DNA from: Plotosus lineatus
Lineage: Eukaryota > Chordata > Actinopteri > Siluriformes > Plotosidae
Assembly: GCA_024760905.1 (NCBI GenBank)
Contig: CM045733.1
Coordinates: forward strand, 27,688,501 to 27,752,500
Direction of reading: 5' to 3'
DNA length: 64,000 nucleotides
In this document: positions 37,008 through 47,437 of the stretch, piece by piece
How positions within the stretch are numbered: position 1 is the first letter of the stretch
Layout of the letters: every line of letters begins with the position of its first letter
Translations under genes and position numbers: made by a program
The notes under the pieces: model-generated
Told to the model about the DNA's origin: nothing
What the model saw: the letters and a program-made list of their open reading frames with translations, nothing else
Databases searched by the model: none

Positions 37008-37392
37008 TTTCATCTCCTGAGTGGAGTATCAACAAGAACAAAGTGAGATCGCAAGTTCAAATCCAGGTTAATGTCACAGCTAATTGGCTGAGGGAGGGAG
37101 AGTATATTCTCACTTCCATGTCACTTACAGCGATTGCTAGCAAATCATGGGCATTTATGAGCTCATTCATTCGAGGAGGTGAAAATCGCTTTCCTTCCAG
37201 GTGAGTTAGACCGTCCCCAAATGCAGATAGGCTGTAGTTCAAAAAGAGGCGGGTGGCTAGCATTGCATGTTACGGGGGGATGCTTTTGTCCCTCTCTGGT
37301 CAGTGGTGGCCGTGTGATCGAGAAAGTGATACCTGGTGGGTGGGAATTGGATATGACTAAATCAGCAAGAAAATGGAGAAACACTCAAAAAA
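37008..37392 (+). mobile_element. SINE family 4, uninterrupted copy
   Basis: A B-box-like AAGTTCAAATCC (37053) is followed by CTAATTGGCTGAGGGAGGGA, TATGAGCTCATTCATTCGAG, GCAGATAGGCTGTAGTTCAA and the terminal GGGAATTGGATATGACTAAA. It is the same family as the split copy at 8400-10095. Confidence 0.65.
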
Positions 37393-38070
37393 ATTTACAT
37401 TTTATTTATTTTATAGAAGGTTGAACAACCACTTAAAGTATCAAAACCTTTACATAATTGACAAAATTTGTAGAGCACTAATATTTGATTCATTAGTAAC
37501 ATGGATTATTAATTGAAGTTCATATAAAAGCCAAATACTTACAAAATAATCTAACCTGGGCCAGATCCAGTTCAGAACTGGGACAGTATAGACAATATTC
37601 AGGATAGACAAGGCTAATATTTTTCCAACATATGGATCAGATTTAATATGGATCCACAATAAATCTGGACAATATTTGGGTTTAATCAACTTAGAAATCC
37701 TCATCTGGCTCAGAGCCGGCCCATGGCTGATCCAGATCATAAAAACAAATCCGCACGGTTGTTGGCCTGTTGTGCCAAAGGACACCTTCCCAAGTCTGCT
37801 GTGCAGATCTGGCATCTTATGGAGCCACACCAGATTAGCAGCAAATTACTTTTGCTATCTGAGTTCCTAGTTGCTTGTATTAGCATATCTGATCCGGAGA
37901 AGTTCTTCCAATTTTTAAATCGCCACCTGATTTGTTTTATAATATGTATTCTCAAATGTAATAAACAGTTTGGATTTGTTTTTTCCTTCTGACATGAAAT
38001 GTGGTCCGCTTTTGTGTTCGGTATGGCATTCTTTTCATTATCTATTGATCTCTCCTCATCCCAAAAGAAG
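37393..38070. other. Unassigned; possible degenerate repeat
   Basis: Recurring CTGG/CCAGAT motifs (CTGGGCCAGATCCAG, GGATCCACAATAAATCTGG, GAGCCGGCCCATGG, CAGATCTGGCATC) between 37555 and 37830 suggest an old repeat. No coding signature was found. Confidence 0.3.
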
Positions 38071-38071
38071 A

Positions 38072-38194
38072 GATATGGAAGGAGGAAATGAAGGTAGTTG
38101 TTGTAAGAGAAGAAGATGCAGAGGATAAAGTGAGATGGAGGCAGATGATCCGCTATGGCGACCCCTGAAGGGAACAGTTGAAAGGAAAAGAAAA
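38072..38194 (+). mobile_element. RTE 3'-end fragment
   Basis: It encodes the C-terminal EDAEDKVRWRQMIRYGDP followed by the 3' terminus GAAGGGAACAGTTGAAAGGA. It lies immediately upstream of RTE copy R5, in the same orientation. Confidence 0.85.
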
Positions 38195-38217
38195 CGTTTG
38201 ATCTAATTACCTATTTA

Positions 38218-40538
38218 ATGCAGCCATGATGCGGGGGGGGGGGCACTAACCAGTGTCTCTCCCCCTTATGCCGGTCCCAAGCCCAGATAAATGCAGAGGG
38301 TTGCGACAGGAAGGGCATCCGGCATAAAAGGAAGGTTGAAGGAAGTCAGTGACTGCAAAGTAGTAGTGGGTGAGAGTGTTGCCAAACAGCATAGGATGGT
38401 GGTGTGCAGGATGACGCTGATGGTGAGAAAGGTGAAAAATGCAAAGGCAGAGCCGAAGACAAAGTGGAGGAAGCTGAAAAAGGAAGAGTGTCGTGTTGTC
38501 TTCAAGGAGGAGTTGAAACAGGCTTTGGGTAGTCAGGAAGTGCTTCCAGATGACTGGACAACCACAGCCAATGTGATCAGGGAGACCGGTATGAGAGTAC
38601 TTGGTGTGTCCTCTGGAAGGAAAATAGATAAGGAAACTTGGTGGTGGAATGAGGAAGTGCAGGAGTGTGTACAAAAGAAGAGGTTAGCTAAGAAGAAGTG
38701 GGACACAGAGGACCGAAGAGAGTAAACAGGAGTACAGGGAGACACAGCGTAAGACAAAGGCAGAGGTGTCAAAGGCCAAACAGAGGGCGTATGATGACTT
38801 GTATGCTTGGTTGGACAGTAAGGAGGGTGAAAATGATTTATACAGGTTGGCACAGCAGAGAAATAGAGATGGGAAAGATGTGCAGCAAGTTAGAGTGATA
38901 AAGGACAGAGAGGGAAATGTATTGACTGATGACAGATGCGTGCTGGGAAGATGGAAAGAGTACTTTGAAGAGCTGATGAATGAGGAAAATGAGAGAGAAA
39001 AAAGAGTAGAAGGGGTGACCGTTGAGGAGCAGGAAGTAGCAAAGATTAGTAAGGGAGAAGTGAGGAGGGCATTGAAGAGGATGAAGAGTGGAAAGGCAGT
39101 TGGCCCTGATGACATACCAGTTGAGGCATGGAAGTGTCTAGGGGGGGTAGCAGTAGATTTTCTGACAAGAACATTCAACAAGGTCTTAGAAAGTGAGCAG
39201 ATGCCGGAGGAATGGAGGAGAAGTGTGCTTGTGCCCATTTTTAAGAACAAGGGAGACGTACAGAGTTGTGGCAACTACAGAGGGATAAAGTTGATGAACC
39301 ATACAATGAAGTTCTGGGAAAGAATAGTGGAAGCAAGACTAAGGGCAGAGGTCAGTATTTGTGAACAACAGTTTGGTTCCATGCCAAGAAAGAGCACCAC
39401 AGATGCAGTGTTTGCCTTGAGGACGTTAATAGAGAAGTACAGAGAGGGTCAGAAGGAGCTGCATTGTGCCTTTGTGGATCTGGAGAAAGCATATGACAGG
39501 GTGCCGAGAGAGGAACTGTGGTATTGTATGAGGAAGTCTGGAGTGGCAGAGAAGTATGTTAGAGTAGTGCAGGACATGTATAACAGATGTAAGACAGTGG
39601 TGAGGTGTGTTGTCGGTGTGACAGAAGAGTTCAAGCTGGAGGTGGGACTGCATCAAGGGTCAGCTCTCAGCCCCTTCTTATTTGCTATGGTGATGGACAG
39701 GCTGACAGATGAGGTTAGACAAGAATCTCCATGGACTATGATGTTTGCAGATGACATCGTGATCTGTAGTGAGAGCAGAGAACAAGTGGAGGAAAATCTA
39801 GAGAGGTGGAGGTATGCCCTGGAAAGGAGGGGAATGAAGGTTAGCCTCAGTAAGACAGAATACATGTGCATGAATGACAAGGACCCAAGAGGAACGGTGA
39901 GGTTACAGGGGGCAGAGATAAAGAAGGTTGAGGGTTTTAAGTACTTAGGCTCAACAGTACAGAGCAATGGAGAGTGTGGAAAAGAGGTGAAGAAGCACAT
40001 GCAGGCAGGTTGGAATGGATGGAGAAAAGTGTCCGGTGTGATGTGTGATCGGAGAGTATCGGCAAGAATGAAGGGAAAAGTGTACAAGACGGTGATGAGG
40101 CCAGCGATGTTGTATGGTTTAGAGACAGTGGCACTGGGGAAAAGACAGGAGTCAGAGTTGGAGGTAGCAGAGATGAAAATGTTGAGGTTCTCTTTCGGAG
40201 TAACGAGGATGGATAGGATCAGAAATGAGTACATCAGAGGGACAGCACATGTTAGATGTTTTGGAGACAAAGTCAGAGAGGCTAGATTGAGATGGTTTGG
40301 ACATGTACAGAGGAGGGATAGTGAGTATATTGGTAGTAGGATGCTGAGGTTGGAACTACCAGGCAGAAGGCCCAGAGGAAGACCAAAGAGAAGATTTATT
40401 GATGTGGTGAAGGCGGACATGAAGGTCATTGGAGTAAGAGTAGAAGATGCAGAGGATAGGGAGAGATGGAGGCAGATCATTTGCTGTGGCGACCCCTGAA
40501 GGGAACAGCCGAAAGGAAAAGAAGAAGAAGAAGAAGAA
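38218..40538 (+). mobile_element. RTE copy R5: both ends intact, endonuclease deleted
   Basis: The 5' end (ATGCAGCCATG, then a G run and the leader encoding MQRVATGRASGIK) and the 3' end (GCCGAAAGG then (GAA)n) are both present. The target-site duplication GATCTAATTACCTATTTA flanks it at 38200-38217 and 40539-40556. Compared with R7 about 0.8 kb is missing: the leader ASGIKG joins directly to LKEVSDCKVVVGESVAKQHR, removing the whole endonuclease. The linker frame (38291-38725) is shifted relative to the RT frame starting at 38766. The clean ends and duplication indicate that it inserted recently. Confidence 0.93.
38766..40499 (+). CDS. RTE reverse transcriptase frame of copy R5 (577 residues)
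   Basis: This is the longest frame in the window. It runs from a linker (1-80) through RT motifs: AVGPDDIPVEAW (111-122), SVLVPIFKNKGDVQSCGNYR (153-172), AFVDLEKAYDRV (235-246, first catalytic Asp), HQGSALSPFLF (296-306) and FADD (327-330, second catalytic Asp pair). A thumb/C-terminal part follows with RLRWFGHVQRRDSEY and PGRRPRGRPKRRF. It stops right after CCGDP, the usual family end. All key RT residues are present and no internal stop occurs. The upstream endonuclease is deleted, so if expressed it would lack its own nicking activity. The start Met is the first in frame; the natural protein would begin further upstream. Confidence 0.85.
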   Translation: MSKAKQRAYDDLYAWLDSKEGENDLYRLAQQRNRDGKDVQQVRVIKDREGNVLTDDRCVLGRWKEYFEELMNEENEREKRVEGVTVEEQEVAKISKGEVRRALKRMKSGKAVGPDDIPVEAWKCLGGVAVDFLTRTFNKVLESEQMPEEWRRSVLVPIFKNKGDVQSCGNYRGIKLMNHTMKFWERIVEARLRAEVSICEQQFGSMPRKSTTDAVFALRTLIEKYREGQKELHCAFVDLEKAYDRVPREELWYCMRKSGVAEKYVRVVQDMYNRCKTVVRCVVGVTEEFKLEVGLHQGSALSPFLFAMVMDRLTDEVRQESPWTMMFADDIVICSESREQVEENLERWRYALERRGMKVSLSKTEYMCMNDKDPRGTVRLQGAEIKKVEGFKYLGSTVQSNGECGKEVKKHMQAGWNGWRKVSGVMCDRRVSARMKGKVYKTVMRPAMLYGLETVALGKRQESELEVAEMKMLRFSFGVTRMDRIRNEYIRGTAHVRCFGDKVREARLRWFGHVQRRDSEYIGSRMLRLELPGRRPRGRPKRRFIDVVKADMKVIGVRVEDAEDRERWRQIICCGDP

Positions 40539-40556
40539 GATCTAATTACCTATTTA

Positions 40557-41128
40557 TGGACAAACAAACCTCTGTCTAACTCCAAAGAGGCCAGTTGTTA
40601 ACAGCTGCACTAAATGAAAAAAAAAAAAAAATTGAAATGGACCCCATTTTAAAAGTTGCTAAAGCTCAATACGACAGCCAAGAGATAAGTAGAAAGAGAG
40701 CTAGTGATAGGGAACTGACCAAAGTTGTATTTTACATCATATAGGCTGTAGACAACAATTCCCTTTTGTGGCCATTCATTCACATAATGCATGCACTGTA
40801 CTGTTCATGACATAAATTAAACTTGCATTCATTTCTTCATTTATTTACCAAACCACTTAGTCCTGCAAGGATCTCAGCCAAACCTTTTCAAAGGCAGGGA
40901 ACCTCTGTACAGCTCACCAGTCCATCAAAGGACAAACATTTTTTTACAAGCGTTCATATTCACCATGCCATTTAGGTGTACTTGTTCATTAGGGATGTGT
41001 ATTGGTTGTATAAAATATTTAAACTGATTTATGCTTTGTAAACTCCTACTTTTACTGTGTAAAACTGCTTTGCAACAATCTCAATTGCAAAAACGCTAAA
41101 ATAAAGATTGTGAATCTTATCATTATAA
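40557..41128. other. No gene; SINE scrap at 40840-40985
   Basis: 40840-40985 (ACCACTTAGTCCTGCAAGGA; CTCACCAGTCCATCAAAGGA) is an eroded minus-strand SINE family 2 tail. The rest is AT-rich and unassigned. Confidence 0.45.
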
Positions 41129-41480
41129 CAGTAATTCTCAATTATTTTCTGTTGCGCCCCCTCTAGGCAGAAAAAAACCCATTTCATTTCCCCCCACCAC
41201 GAGCGACTATAATATAACTATCGTATTATTTGTCTATAAAATTGTTATTCGTAAACCACTGCATAATATTGTACCTTTATGAACATTAAAAACAAAAAAA
41301 ATAAAGAAATATAGCTCAACTTACAGTAAAGAAAAACTTCATTAACATTGTTTTTATCTGTAATTGAAAAGATTTAAAGTTAAAAAACAAATACATCCTT
41401 ATTTAAGCTCGTTTGACTTATCTTAATATCTCTGTCTCTCTCCACCTTTCTCTTCGTTCATGTTAGAAATTTTTCCGTGT
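41129..41480 (+). mobile_element. hAT family H2 fragment, left end only
   Basis: CAGTAATTCTCAATTATTTT and the following 340 bases match the copy at 55655-55990 (GCCCCCTCTAGGCA; GAGCGACTATA; AGAAAAACTTCATTAACATT; TCTCTTCGTTCATG). The right part is missing. Confidence 0.8.
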
Positions 41481-41965
41481 TGAAAATAAGGAGGCAAACT
41501 CTGGACAACTTCTTTCCATCCACATATATGCAGTATAAACCAAATGGAAACAAGAATCACACAAATACTCAAGTGAATGCCCCCTTTTTCTGTGGTTTGT
41601 TTAAATTGGTGAGAGCACAAAGATCTCTTGGACGTGCAGAGCAAGTGGACCGTTGTGTAATATGACTGCAATTAAAATGAAAAAAGATTTGAACCTGAAT
41701 CAATCTGACTGCAGCAAGTGAACCAGAAATGTTGTGCATTATGAGTGGCAGACAGCATCTTTATAGATGTGTGCTGCTTAACTGACCTCTGAGTCGGAAA
41801 TTTGGTGAAAGGACAAAGTGATTGAACTGCAGGAATATAATGTCTTCCTTAAAAAAATAGATAAATGTTTTTGGTTTATTTAGAAAGGTATTTAATTCCA
41901 TGCAATTGTAAACATTTCTCTGCCCAACTTTTGCTCACGGCAGTGCACTGTATATATACGTGCAC
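41481..41965. other. No gene recognised
   Basis: AT-rich sequence. The 62-residue frame at 41477 has no motif. Confidence 0.45.
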
Positions 41966-41973
41966 GCACACAC

Positions 41974-42041
<68 letters not shown>
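41966..42041. repeat. (CA)n microsatellite
   Basis: About 38 CA units with one CG interruption near the start, directly abutting the end of MITE T2 copy 2. Confidence 0.97.
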
Positions 42042-42043
<2 letters not shown>

Positions 42044-42500
42044 CTCCCTCACTACTTCATGTTTCAATTCATGTGGAGTCAGTGCATCGCAATTTTTTTT
42101 GTTTGTTGTTTGTCTTTTTAATATTCATCGAATTATGCAAAAACCCCAAACAAAAACAAAAAAACAACAACCCAAAAACCCCCATCAAAACTACTTACAT
42201 TTTTATGTGAGGTGCACATCTGAGTGTGTGCATGCGTATCAGTGTGTGCGCGCTCGTCTGTGTGTGTGTGTGTGTGTATTTATATTTTATTTACATCTTA
42301 TGCATTATTTTTGAATGCTTAATTGTTATTATAAGCATTAATAGCATTGAATATGTATTTATTGATATTATATACACATATACATGTATGTATACGTCAG
42401 TCAGGGAGGGTTGATCTCATTTCACAGAATTCGGCGTTTGCGGGGGGGGGGGATCTCTCGGCCCCAATTAACCGTGGAAAGTGAGGGATCCTTGCTCCTT
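42042..42500 (-). mobile_element. Tigger-like MITE, family T2, copy 2
   Basis: In reverse it matches 19286-19836. Shared blocks include GGATCCCTCACTTTCCACGG with AATTAACC-type sequence, TCAACCCTCCCTGACTGACG, GTATATAATATCAATAAATA and AAAAATGTAAGTAGTTTTG. The end beyond CACTACTTCATGTTTCAATT is replaced by the (CA)n tract. Confidence 0.8.
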
Positions 42501-42607
<107 letters not shown>

Positions 42608-42611
42608 CCTA

Positions 42612-44053
42612 GAATGGAAAGGCAGTTGGTCCTGATGATATACCTGTGGAGGTATGGAAGTGTCTAGGAGAGGTAGCAGTAGATTTTCTGACAAGAACAT
42701 TCAACACGGTACTAGAGAGTGAGCAGATGCCGGAGGAGTGGAGGAGAAGTGTGCTGGTGCCCATTTTTAAGAACAAGGGAGACGTGCAGAGTTGCAGCAA
42801 CTACAGAGGGATAAAGTTGATGAGCCATACAATGAAGTTATGGGAAAGAATAGTGGAAGCTAGACTAAGGGCAGAGGTCAGCATTTGTGAACAACAGTTT
42901 GGTTTCATGCCAAGAAAGAGCACCACAGATGCAATGTTTGCCTTGAGGATGTTAATAGAGAAGTACAGAGAAGGTCAGAGGGAGCTACATTGTGCCTTTG
43001 TGGATCTGGAAAAAGCATATGACAGGGTGCCAAGAGAAGAACTGTGGTATTGCATGAGGAAGTCTGGAGTGGCAGAGAAGTATGTTAGAGTGGTGCAGGA
43101 CATGTATGAGAGATGTAAGACAGTGGTGAGGTGTGCTGTCGGTGTGACCGACGAATTCAAGGTGGAGGTGGGACTGCATCAAGGGTCAGCTCTGAGCCCC
43201 TTCTTGTTTGCTATGGTGATGGACAGGCTGACAGACGAGGTGAGACAAGAATCTCCATGGACTATGATGTTTGCAGATGACATCGTGATCTGTAGTGAGA
43301 GCATAGAACAAGTGCAGGAAAATCTCGAGAGGTGGAGGTATGCCCTGGAAAGGAGAGGAATGAAGGTTAGCCTCAGAAAATCAGAATACATGTGTGTGAA
43401 TGAGAAGGACCCAGGAGGAACGGTGATGTTACAGGGAGCAGAGATAACGAAGGTGGAGGATTTTAAGTACTTAGGCTCAACAATCCAGAGCAATGGAGAG
43501 TGTGGAAAAGAGGTGAAGAAGCGTGTGCAGGCAGGCTGGAATGGTTGGAGAAAAGTATCCGGTGTGATGTGCGATAGGAGAGTGTCAGCAAGAATGAAGG
43601 GAAAAGTGTACAAGATGGTGGTGAGGCCAGCGATGTTGTATGGCTTAGAAACAGTGGCGCTGAGGAAAAGGCAGGAGGCAGAGCTGGAGGTAGCGGAGAT
43701 GAAAATGTTGAGGTTCTCCCTGGGAGTAACGAGGATGGATAGGATCAGAAATGAATATATCAGAGGGACAGCCCACATAAGATGTTTTGGAGACAAAGTC
43801 AGAGAGGCTAGATTGAGATGGTTTGGACATGTACAGAGGAGGGATAGTGAGTATATTGGCAGTAGGATGCTGAGGTTGGAACTACCAGGCAGAAGGCCTC
43901 GAGGAAGACCGAAGAAGAGATTTATGGATGTGGTGAAGGAAGACATGAAGGTTGTTGGAGTCAGAAAAGAAGATGCGGAGGACAGGGTGAGTTGGAGGCG
44001 GATGATTTGCTGTGGCGACCCCTGAAGGGAGCAGCCAAAAGTAAAAGAAGAAG
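42612..44053 (+). mobile_element. RTE copy R6, 5'-truncated
   Basis: It starts abruptly in the RT domain (NGKAVGPDDIPVEVWK) at the edge of a TA microsatellite and ends at the family 3' terminus with GAAGAAG. A short possible target-site duplication, ATACCTA, is at 42605-42611 and 44054-44060. It is the best-preserved RT core in the window with the R5 copy. Confidence 0.9.
42646..44025 (+). CDS. RTE reverse transcriptase frame of copy R6 (459 residues, N-terminus missing)
   Basis: Continuous from within RT motif 1 to the normal C-terminus (ICCGDP). FGFMPRKSTTD lies near residue 86, AFVDLEKAYDRV near 117-128, HQGSALSPFLF near 178 and FADD near 209. The thumb and C-terminal block (ARLRWFGHVQRRDSEYIG) are intact. 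No internal stop or frameshift was seen, so the copy is young, but it lacks the endonuclease, linker and start of the RT. The first Met is accidental. It is dead as an autonomous element. Confidence 0.85.
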   Translation: MEVWKCLGEVAVDFLTRTFNTVLESEQMPEEWRRSVLVPIFKNKGDVQSCSNYRGIKLMSHTMKLWERIVEARLRAEVSICEQQFGFMPRKSTTDAMFALRMLIEKYREGQRELHCAFVDLEKAYDRVPREELWYCMRKSGVAEKYVRVVQDMYERCKTVVRCAVGVTDEFKVEVGLHQGSALSPFLFAMVMDRLTDEVRQESPWTMMFADDIVICSESIEQVQENLERWRYALERRGMKVSLRKSEYMCVNEKDPGGTVMLQGAEITKVEDFKYLGSTIQSNGECGKEVKKRVQAGWNGWRKVSGVMCDRRVSARMKGKVYKMVVRPAMLYGLETVALRKRQEAELEVAEMKMLRFSLGVTRMDRIRNEYIRGTAHIRCFGDKVREARLRWFGHVQRRDSEYIGSRMLRLELPGRRPRGRPKKRFMDVVKEDMKVVGVRKEDAEDRVSWRRMICCGDP

Positions 44054-44131
44054 ATACCTACATACATACATATATATGTAATGTGATGTTTTGTTTCACA
44101 ATGGAACTCTAAATTACAATTTTTCGTCAAT

Positions 44132-44363
44132 ACAGTGGACACTCAACAGATGAATTGCATTCGTTCTGAATTTGGCAAGTAAGGCAAATAATACATACTT
44201 CAACATATGTATTTCTACCATTCTCATTTGACTGGTAGACTGATCATTGATTTGATGGTTTTCATCTTTGCTCAACAGACAGTACACGGTCATTACATCC
44301 ATAAATGAGAGTGGGTGGAAAAAAAGAAACTGCACGAGAAGAACGCATACACTGTAGGTCCAC
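44132..44363. mobile_element. Tigger-like MITE (candidate)
   Basis: It starts TACAGTGGACACTCAACAGA and ends AGAAGAACGCATACACTGTA. The outermost bases pair as inverted termini (TACAGTG / CACTGTA) and the inner CATTCGTTCT / AGAACG blocks partly match. Confidence 0.5.
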
Positions 44364-44518
44364 TTCGGCTGATAGGCTGAGGTAAATATAATAATAATGT
44401 ATTAAAATCACCAGTCTATATAAATAGTCGGGATTATTTGGTGAAATTGCAGTGAATTGACATGAGATCAGTGCAGGCAACTGTACCATAAATTGCATGT
44501 TTTTACTTTCAAAAATAA

Positions 44519-44574
<56 letters not shown>
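44519..44574. repeat. (CA)n microsatellite
   Basis: About 27 CA units. Confidence 0.97.
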
Positions 44575-44576
<2 letters not shown>

Positions 44577-44968
44577 TGTATCAGTAAAGAAAACCTTCTA
44601 GAAAGGTTATAGCTGTCACAAGCAGCCCTTTCTGTACACTGCACATTTACAGAGTCTGAAGAAGGGCAAAGAGGGAAACAGAGAAATACTGGCGAACCAA
44701 CTGTGAATGGCAGATTGACCTACACTGAAAGACCACCTGGAACACTTATCTGGAATTTAGGATTTCTAAATATGATTTCAAAAGCTAGTAGGTCTTACGT
44801 CTGGATTTACAATGATGAAATCAATGTAATTATTTGGCCCATGTATTCCTATGACTAAGAGGGAAATCACAGCCACCAAGTAAACTCATGCTTGCTAAAT
44901 TTTACTACAGAGTGCAAGGTGACGTTATTAAACAAAGCAATTTATTTTCTTAGAATAGCATGTGTGAT
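44575..44968. other. No gene recognised
   Basis: AT-rich, unassigned. Confidence 0.45.

Positions 44969-44969
<1 letters not shown>

Positions 44970-45039
<70 letters not shown>
44970..45039. repeat. (CA)n microsatellite
   Basis: About 34 CA units. Confidence 0.97.
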
Positions 45040-45040
<1 letters not shown>

Positions 45041-45074
45041 CTGTCTACCTTGAATTGAAATGAACATACAACCA

Positions 45075-45290
45075 TGCACATGCACTCTTATGCTTAGGGG
45101 CAATTGGGAAACCCAATCAGCCTACTGTGAATGTTTTAGGATTGTGGGGGGTAACTAGAGTATCCAGAAAAAACCCACACAAGCACAGTGAAAACATAAA
45201 AATGCCATATAGAGTCACCTGAGCCTGAAAATCGAATCCCATTCTTCTTGTTGTGAGGTGGTCGTGATAAAAGTGACCACTCCACCAACG
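45075..45290 (-). mobile_element. SINE family 2 fragment, old
   Basis: In reverse: TTTTAGGATTGTGGGGGGTA (core), CCAGAAAAAACCCACACAAG and a B-box-like GAAAATCGAATCCC near 45225. Confidence 0.6.
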
Positions 45291-45435
45291 TGATAAAAGT
45301 ATTATTTTATTCAAATGTAAACTTTCTGAAACTATACACCATTCTCTGTAATGCATAAACTCAAGTATTTATTTATCATCTGCACTGTGTATTAATTGAT
45401 ATAATACATTAGTTACAGCCACACTTATGTATGTG

Positions 45436-45453
45436 TATCTATCTATCTATCTA

Positions 45454-45518
<65 letters not shown>
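45436..45518. repeat. Compound microsatellite (ATCT)n(CT)n(TA)n
   Basis: ATCT units (45437-45460), CT units (45461-45484), TA units (45485-45517). Confidence 0.96.
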
Positions 45519-45521
<3 letters not shown>

Positions 45522-45527
45522 TGTCTG

Positions 45528-46051
<524 letters not shown>

Positions 46052-46156
46052 ATTTTCTGAGTAGATCCTTCCGTAGGAGAGTGCTCAATACTTTTTGGTA
46101 GAGCAAATAACAAAAATAAAAGGACAGGACAAAGACTTTCTCTTGAAACTCCATTT

Positions 46157-46211
46157 ATCACTACAGATCTGTTTCGAGGGGTGGTGAAACCATCCTCTCT
46201 CTTCAGGTGAT
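46157..46211 (-). ncRNA. Hammerhead ribozyme motif, type I (minus strand)
   Basis: Reading the minus strand from 46211: ATCAC (stem I), CTGAAGA (46206-46200), a stem-II hairpin of about ten pairs with one mismatch and one bulge (46199-46176), then GAAA (46175-46172). A tiny stem III CAGATCTG (46171-46164) and TA follow, with predicted cleavage between 46162 and 46161, then GTGAT closing stem I. All conserved core positions are present. It is identical to the plus-strand motif at 46231-46285. Confidence 0.8.
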
Positions 46212-46230
46212 TAGATTATATTCTTCTATA

Positions 46231-46285
46231 ATCACCTGAAGAGAGAGGATGGTTTCACCACCCCTCGAAACAGATCTGTAGTGAT
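46231..46285 (+). ncRNA. Hammerhead ribozyme motif, type I (plus strand)
   Basis: Stem I ATCAC (46231-46235) pairs with GTGAT (46281-46285). The core CTGAAGA (46236-46242) fits CUGANGA. Stem II pairs GAGAGGATGGT (46243-46253) with ACCACCCCTC (46257-46266) around a TTC loop, with one mismatch and one bulged A. GAAA is 46267-46270. A very short stem III is CAGATCTG (46271-46278), and TA precedes the predicted cleavage site after 46280. The short stem III is usual for retroelement hammerheads, which may work as dimers. Confidence 0.8.
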
Positions 46286-46351
46286 AAATGGAGTTTCAAT
46301 AGAAAGTCTTTGTCCTGTCCTTTTATTTTTGTTTTATATATATATATATAT

Positions 46352-46585
46352 GTATGTGAGAGCTGGGAGGACATTGCTGCAGACCACAGCAGCTGGTGCT
46401 GCCTCCTCCAAAAGCAACTGAAGGAAGGTGAAGAGAAACATCACCAATGAAGCCATCGGCAAAAGGGCCAGGCGCAAAGAGAAAAACTGACTCCGCTGCA
46501 TCTATTCACATCTGCTCCTCATGTGGCAAGGACTGCCATTCCTGCATCGGCCTCACAAGCCACAGGCGGCATTGTTACGAGTGAA
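46352..46585 (+). mobile_element. 3' fragment of a non-LTR retrotransposon with C-terminal zinc finger
   Basis: A frame near 46505-46583 encodes HICSSCGKDCHSCIGLTSHR then RHCYE and a stop, a C2H2-like finger close to the one ending the 58-61 kb element (CKRDCHSRIGLYSHTRSC). Upstream, in another frame, WEDIAADHSSWCCLLQKQLK resembles the segment before that finger in such elements. A frameshift separates the two. It is a short, dead remnant next to the hammerhead palindrome; the two may not be related. Confidence 0.6.
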
Positions 46586-46672
46586 GTACCACGAACTGAC
46601 AGTGAAAGGGCACAGTTTCCATGGTCGATTCCAACCGAGGGAGGCCTACTACAACTAGTACTAATATAAATA

Positions 46673-46675
46673 TAA

Positions 46676-46742
<67 letters not shown>

Positions 46743-46747
46743 CATAC

Positions 46748-46805
<58 letters not shown>
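46673..46805. repeat. Compound microsatellite (TA)n(CA)n
   Basis: TA units to about 46736, a mixed ACATAC stretch, then CA units 46757-46804. Confidence 0.97.
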
Positions 46806-46809
<4 letters not shown>

Positions 46810-47437
46810 TTTATACAAGTACTGTATATTCATAACTTGAAACAGTTAACATCATGAGCAACTCATGATTGACTGGACCAATTCTATTTTATAAACTGAT
46901 TCTTGACAATATTTGGTGATGTAAAACAATTCAACCTGTGCGGATACTTTACTGCTTGGAAGAAGCAAATGGCACAGAGTTGACCATGTAACTTTGTTTG
47001 TATTCACTCACAGGGCAGTGGACCAGACTGCTGTTCTCTAGATTATCCAGCATTCATAATTATCTGTTTACTTGTTCTAGAATACCAAAAAATTTGCTTG
47101 TTATGGTTCTCAGTTCTGCAAATATAATATAAGAATATTCTGGTGCAACCGCATGACCGTTTAGCTGTGTGATGTTATTTTAGGTGCCATCAGAAATGGC
47201 TCACTTTCAAATGTTGTCAAGCTCAGAATGATAGTCAGTTGAAATGGCTTCTGCTACCCTGCCTTCCACCAGGAACAGTTCATGAATAAATTAATAATTA
47301 GATTTTAGTGATATTATTAGATCTTTATATGATGTATACTACAGCTTGCAGTTAATGCATTTTGGTGACCGTTTTTCTCAACAAGGAGAAGCGAGTCCAA
47401 TGATATTTCAGAGCAGATAAATACACTATAAACTTCA
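46806..47437. other. No gene recognised
   Basis: AT-rich, unassigned. Confidence 0.5.

Noticed and set aside
39653..40480. Long antisense open frames (275 and 255 residues) opposite the RTE RT genes at 38.8-40.5 kb and 43.2-43.9 kb
   Set aside because: They are mirror frames of conserved RT coding sequence; they recur only where the RT frame is intact and show no domain of their own.
38766..40499. Host gene for a reverse-transcriptase-like or craniofacial development protein
   Set aside because: Ends, target-site duplication and multiple copies in the window show it is a retrotransposon; database names of this kind come from the same repeats.
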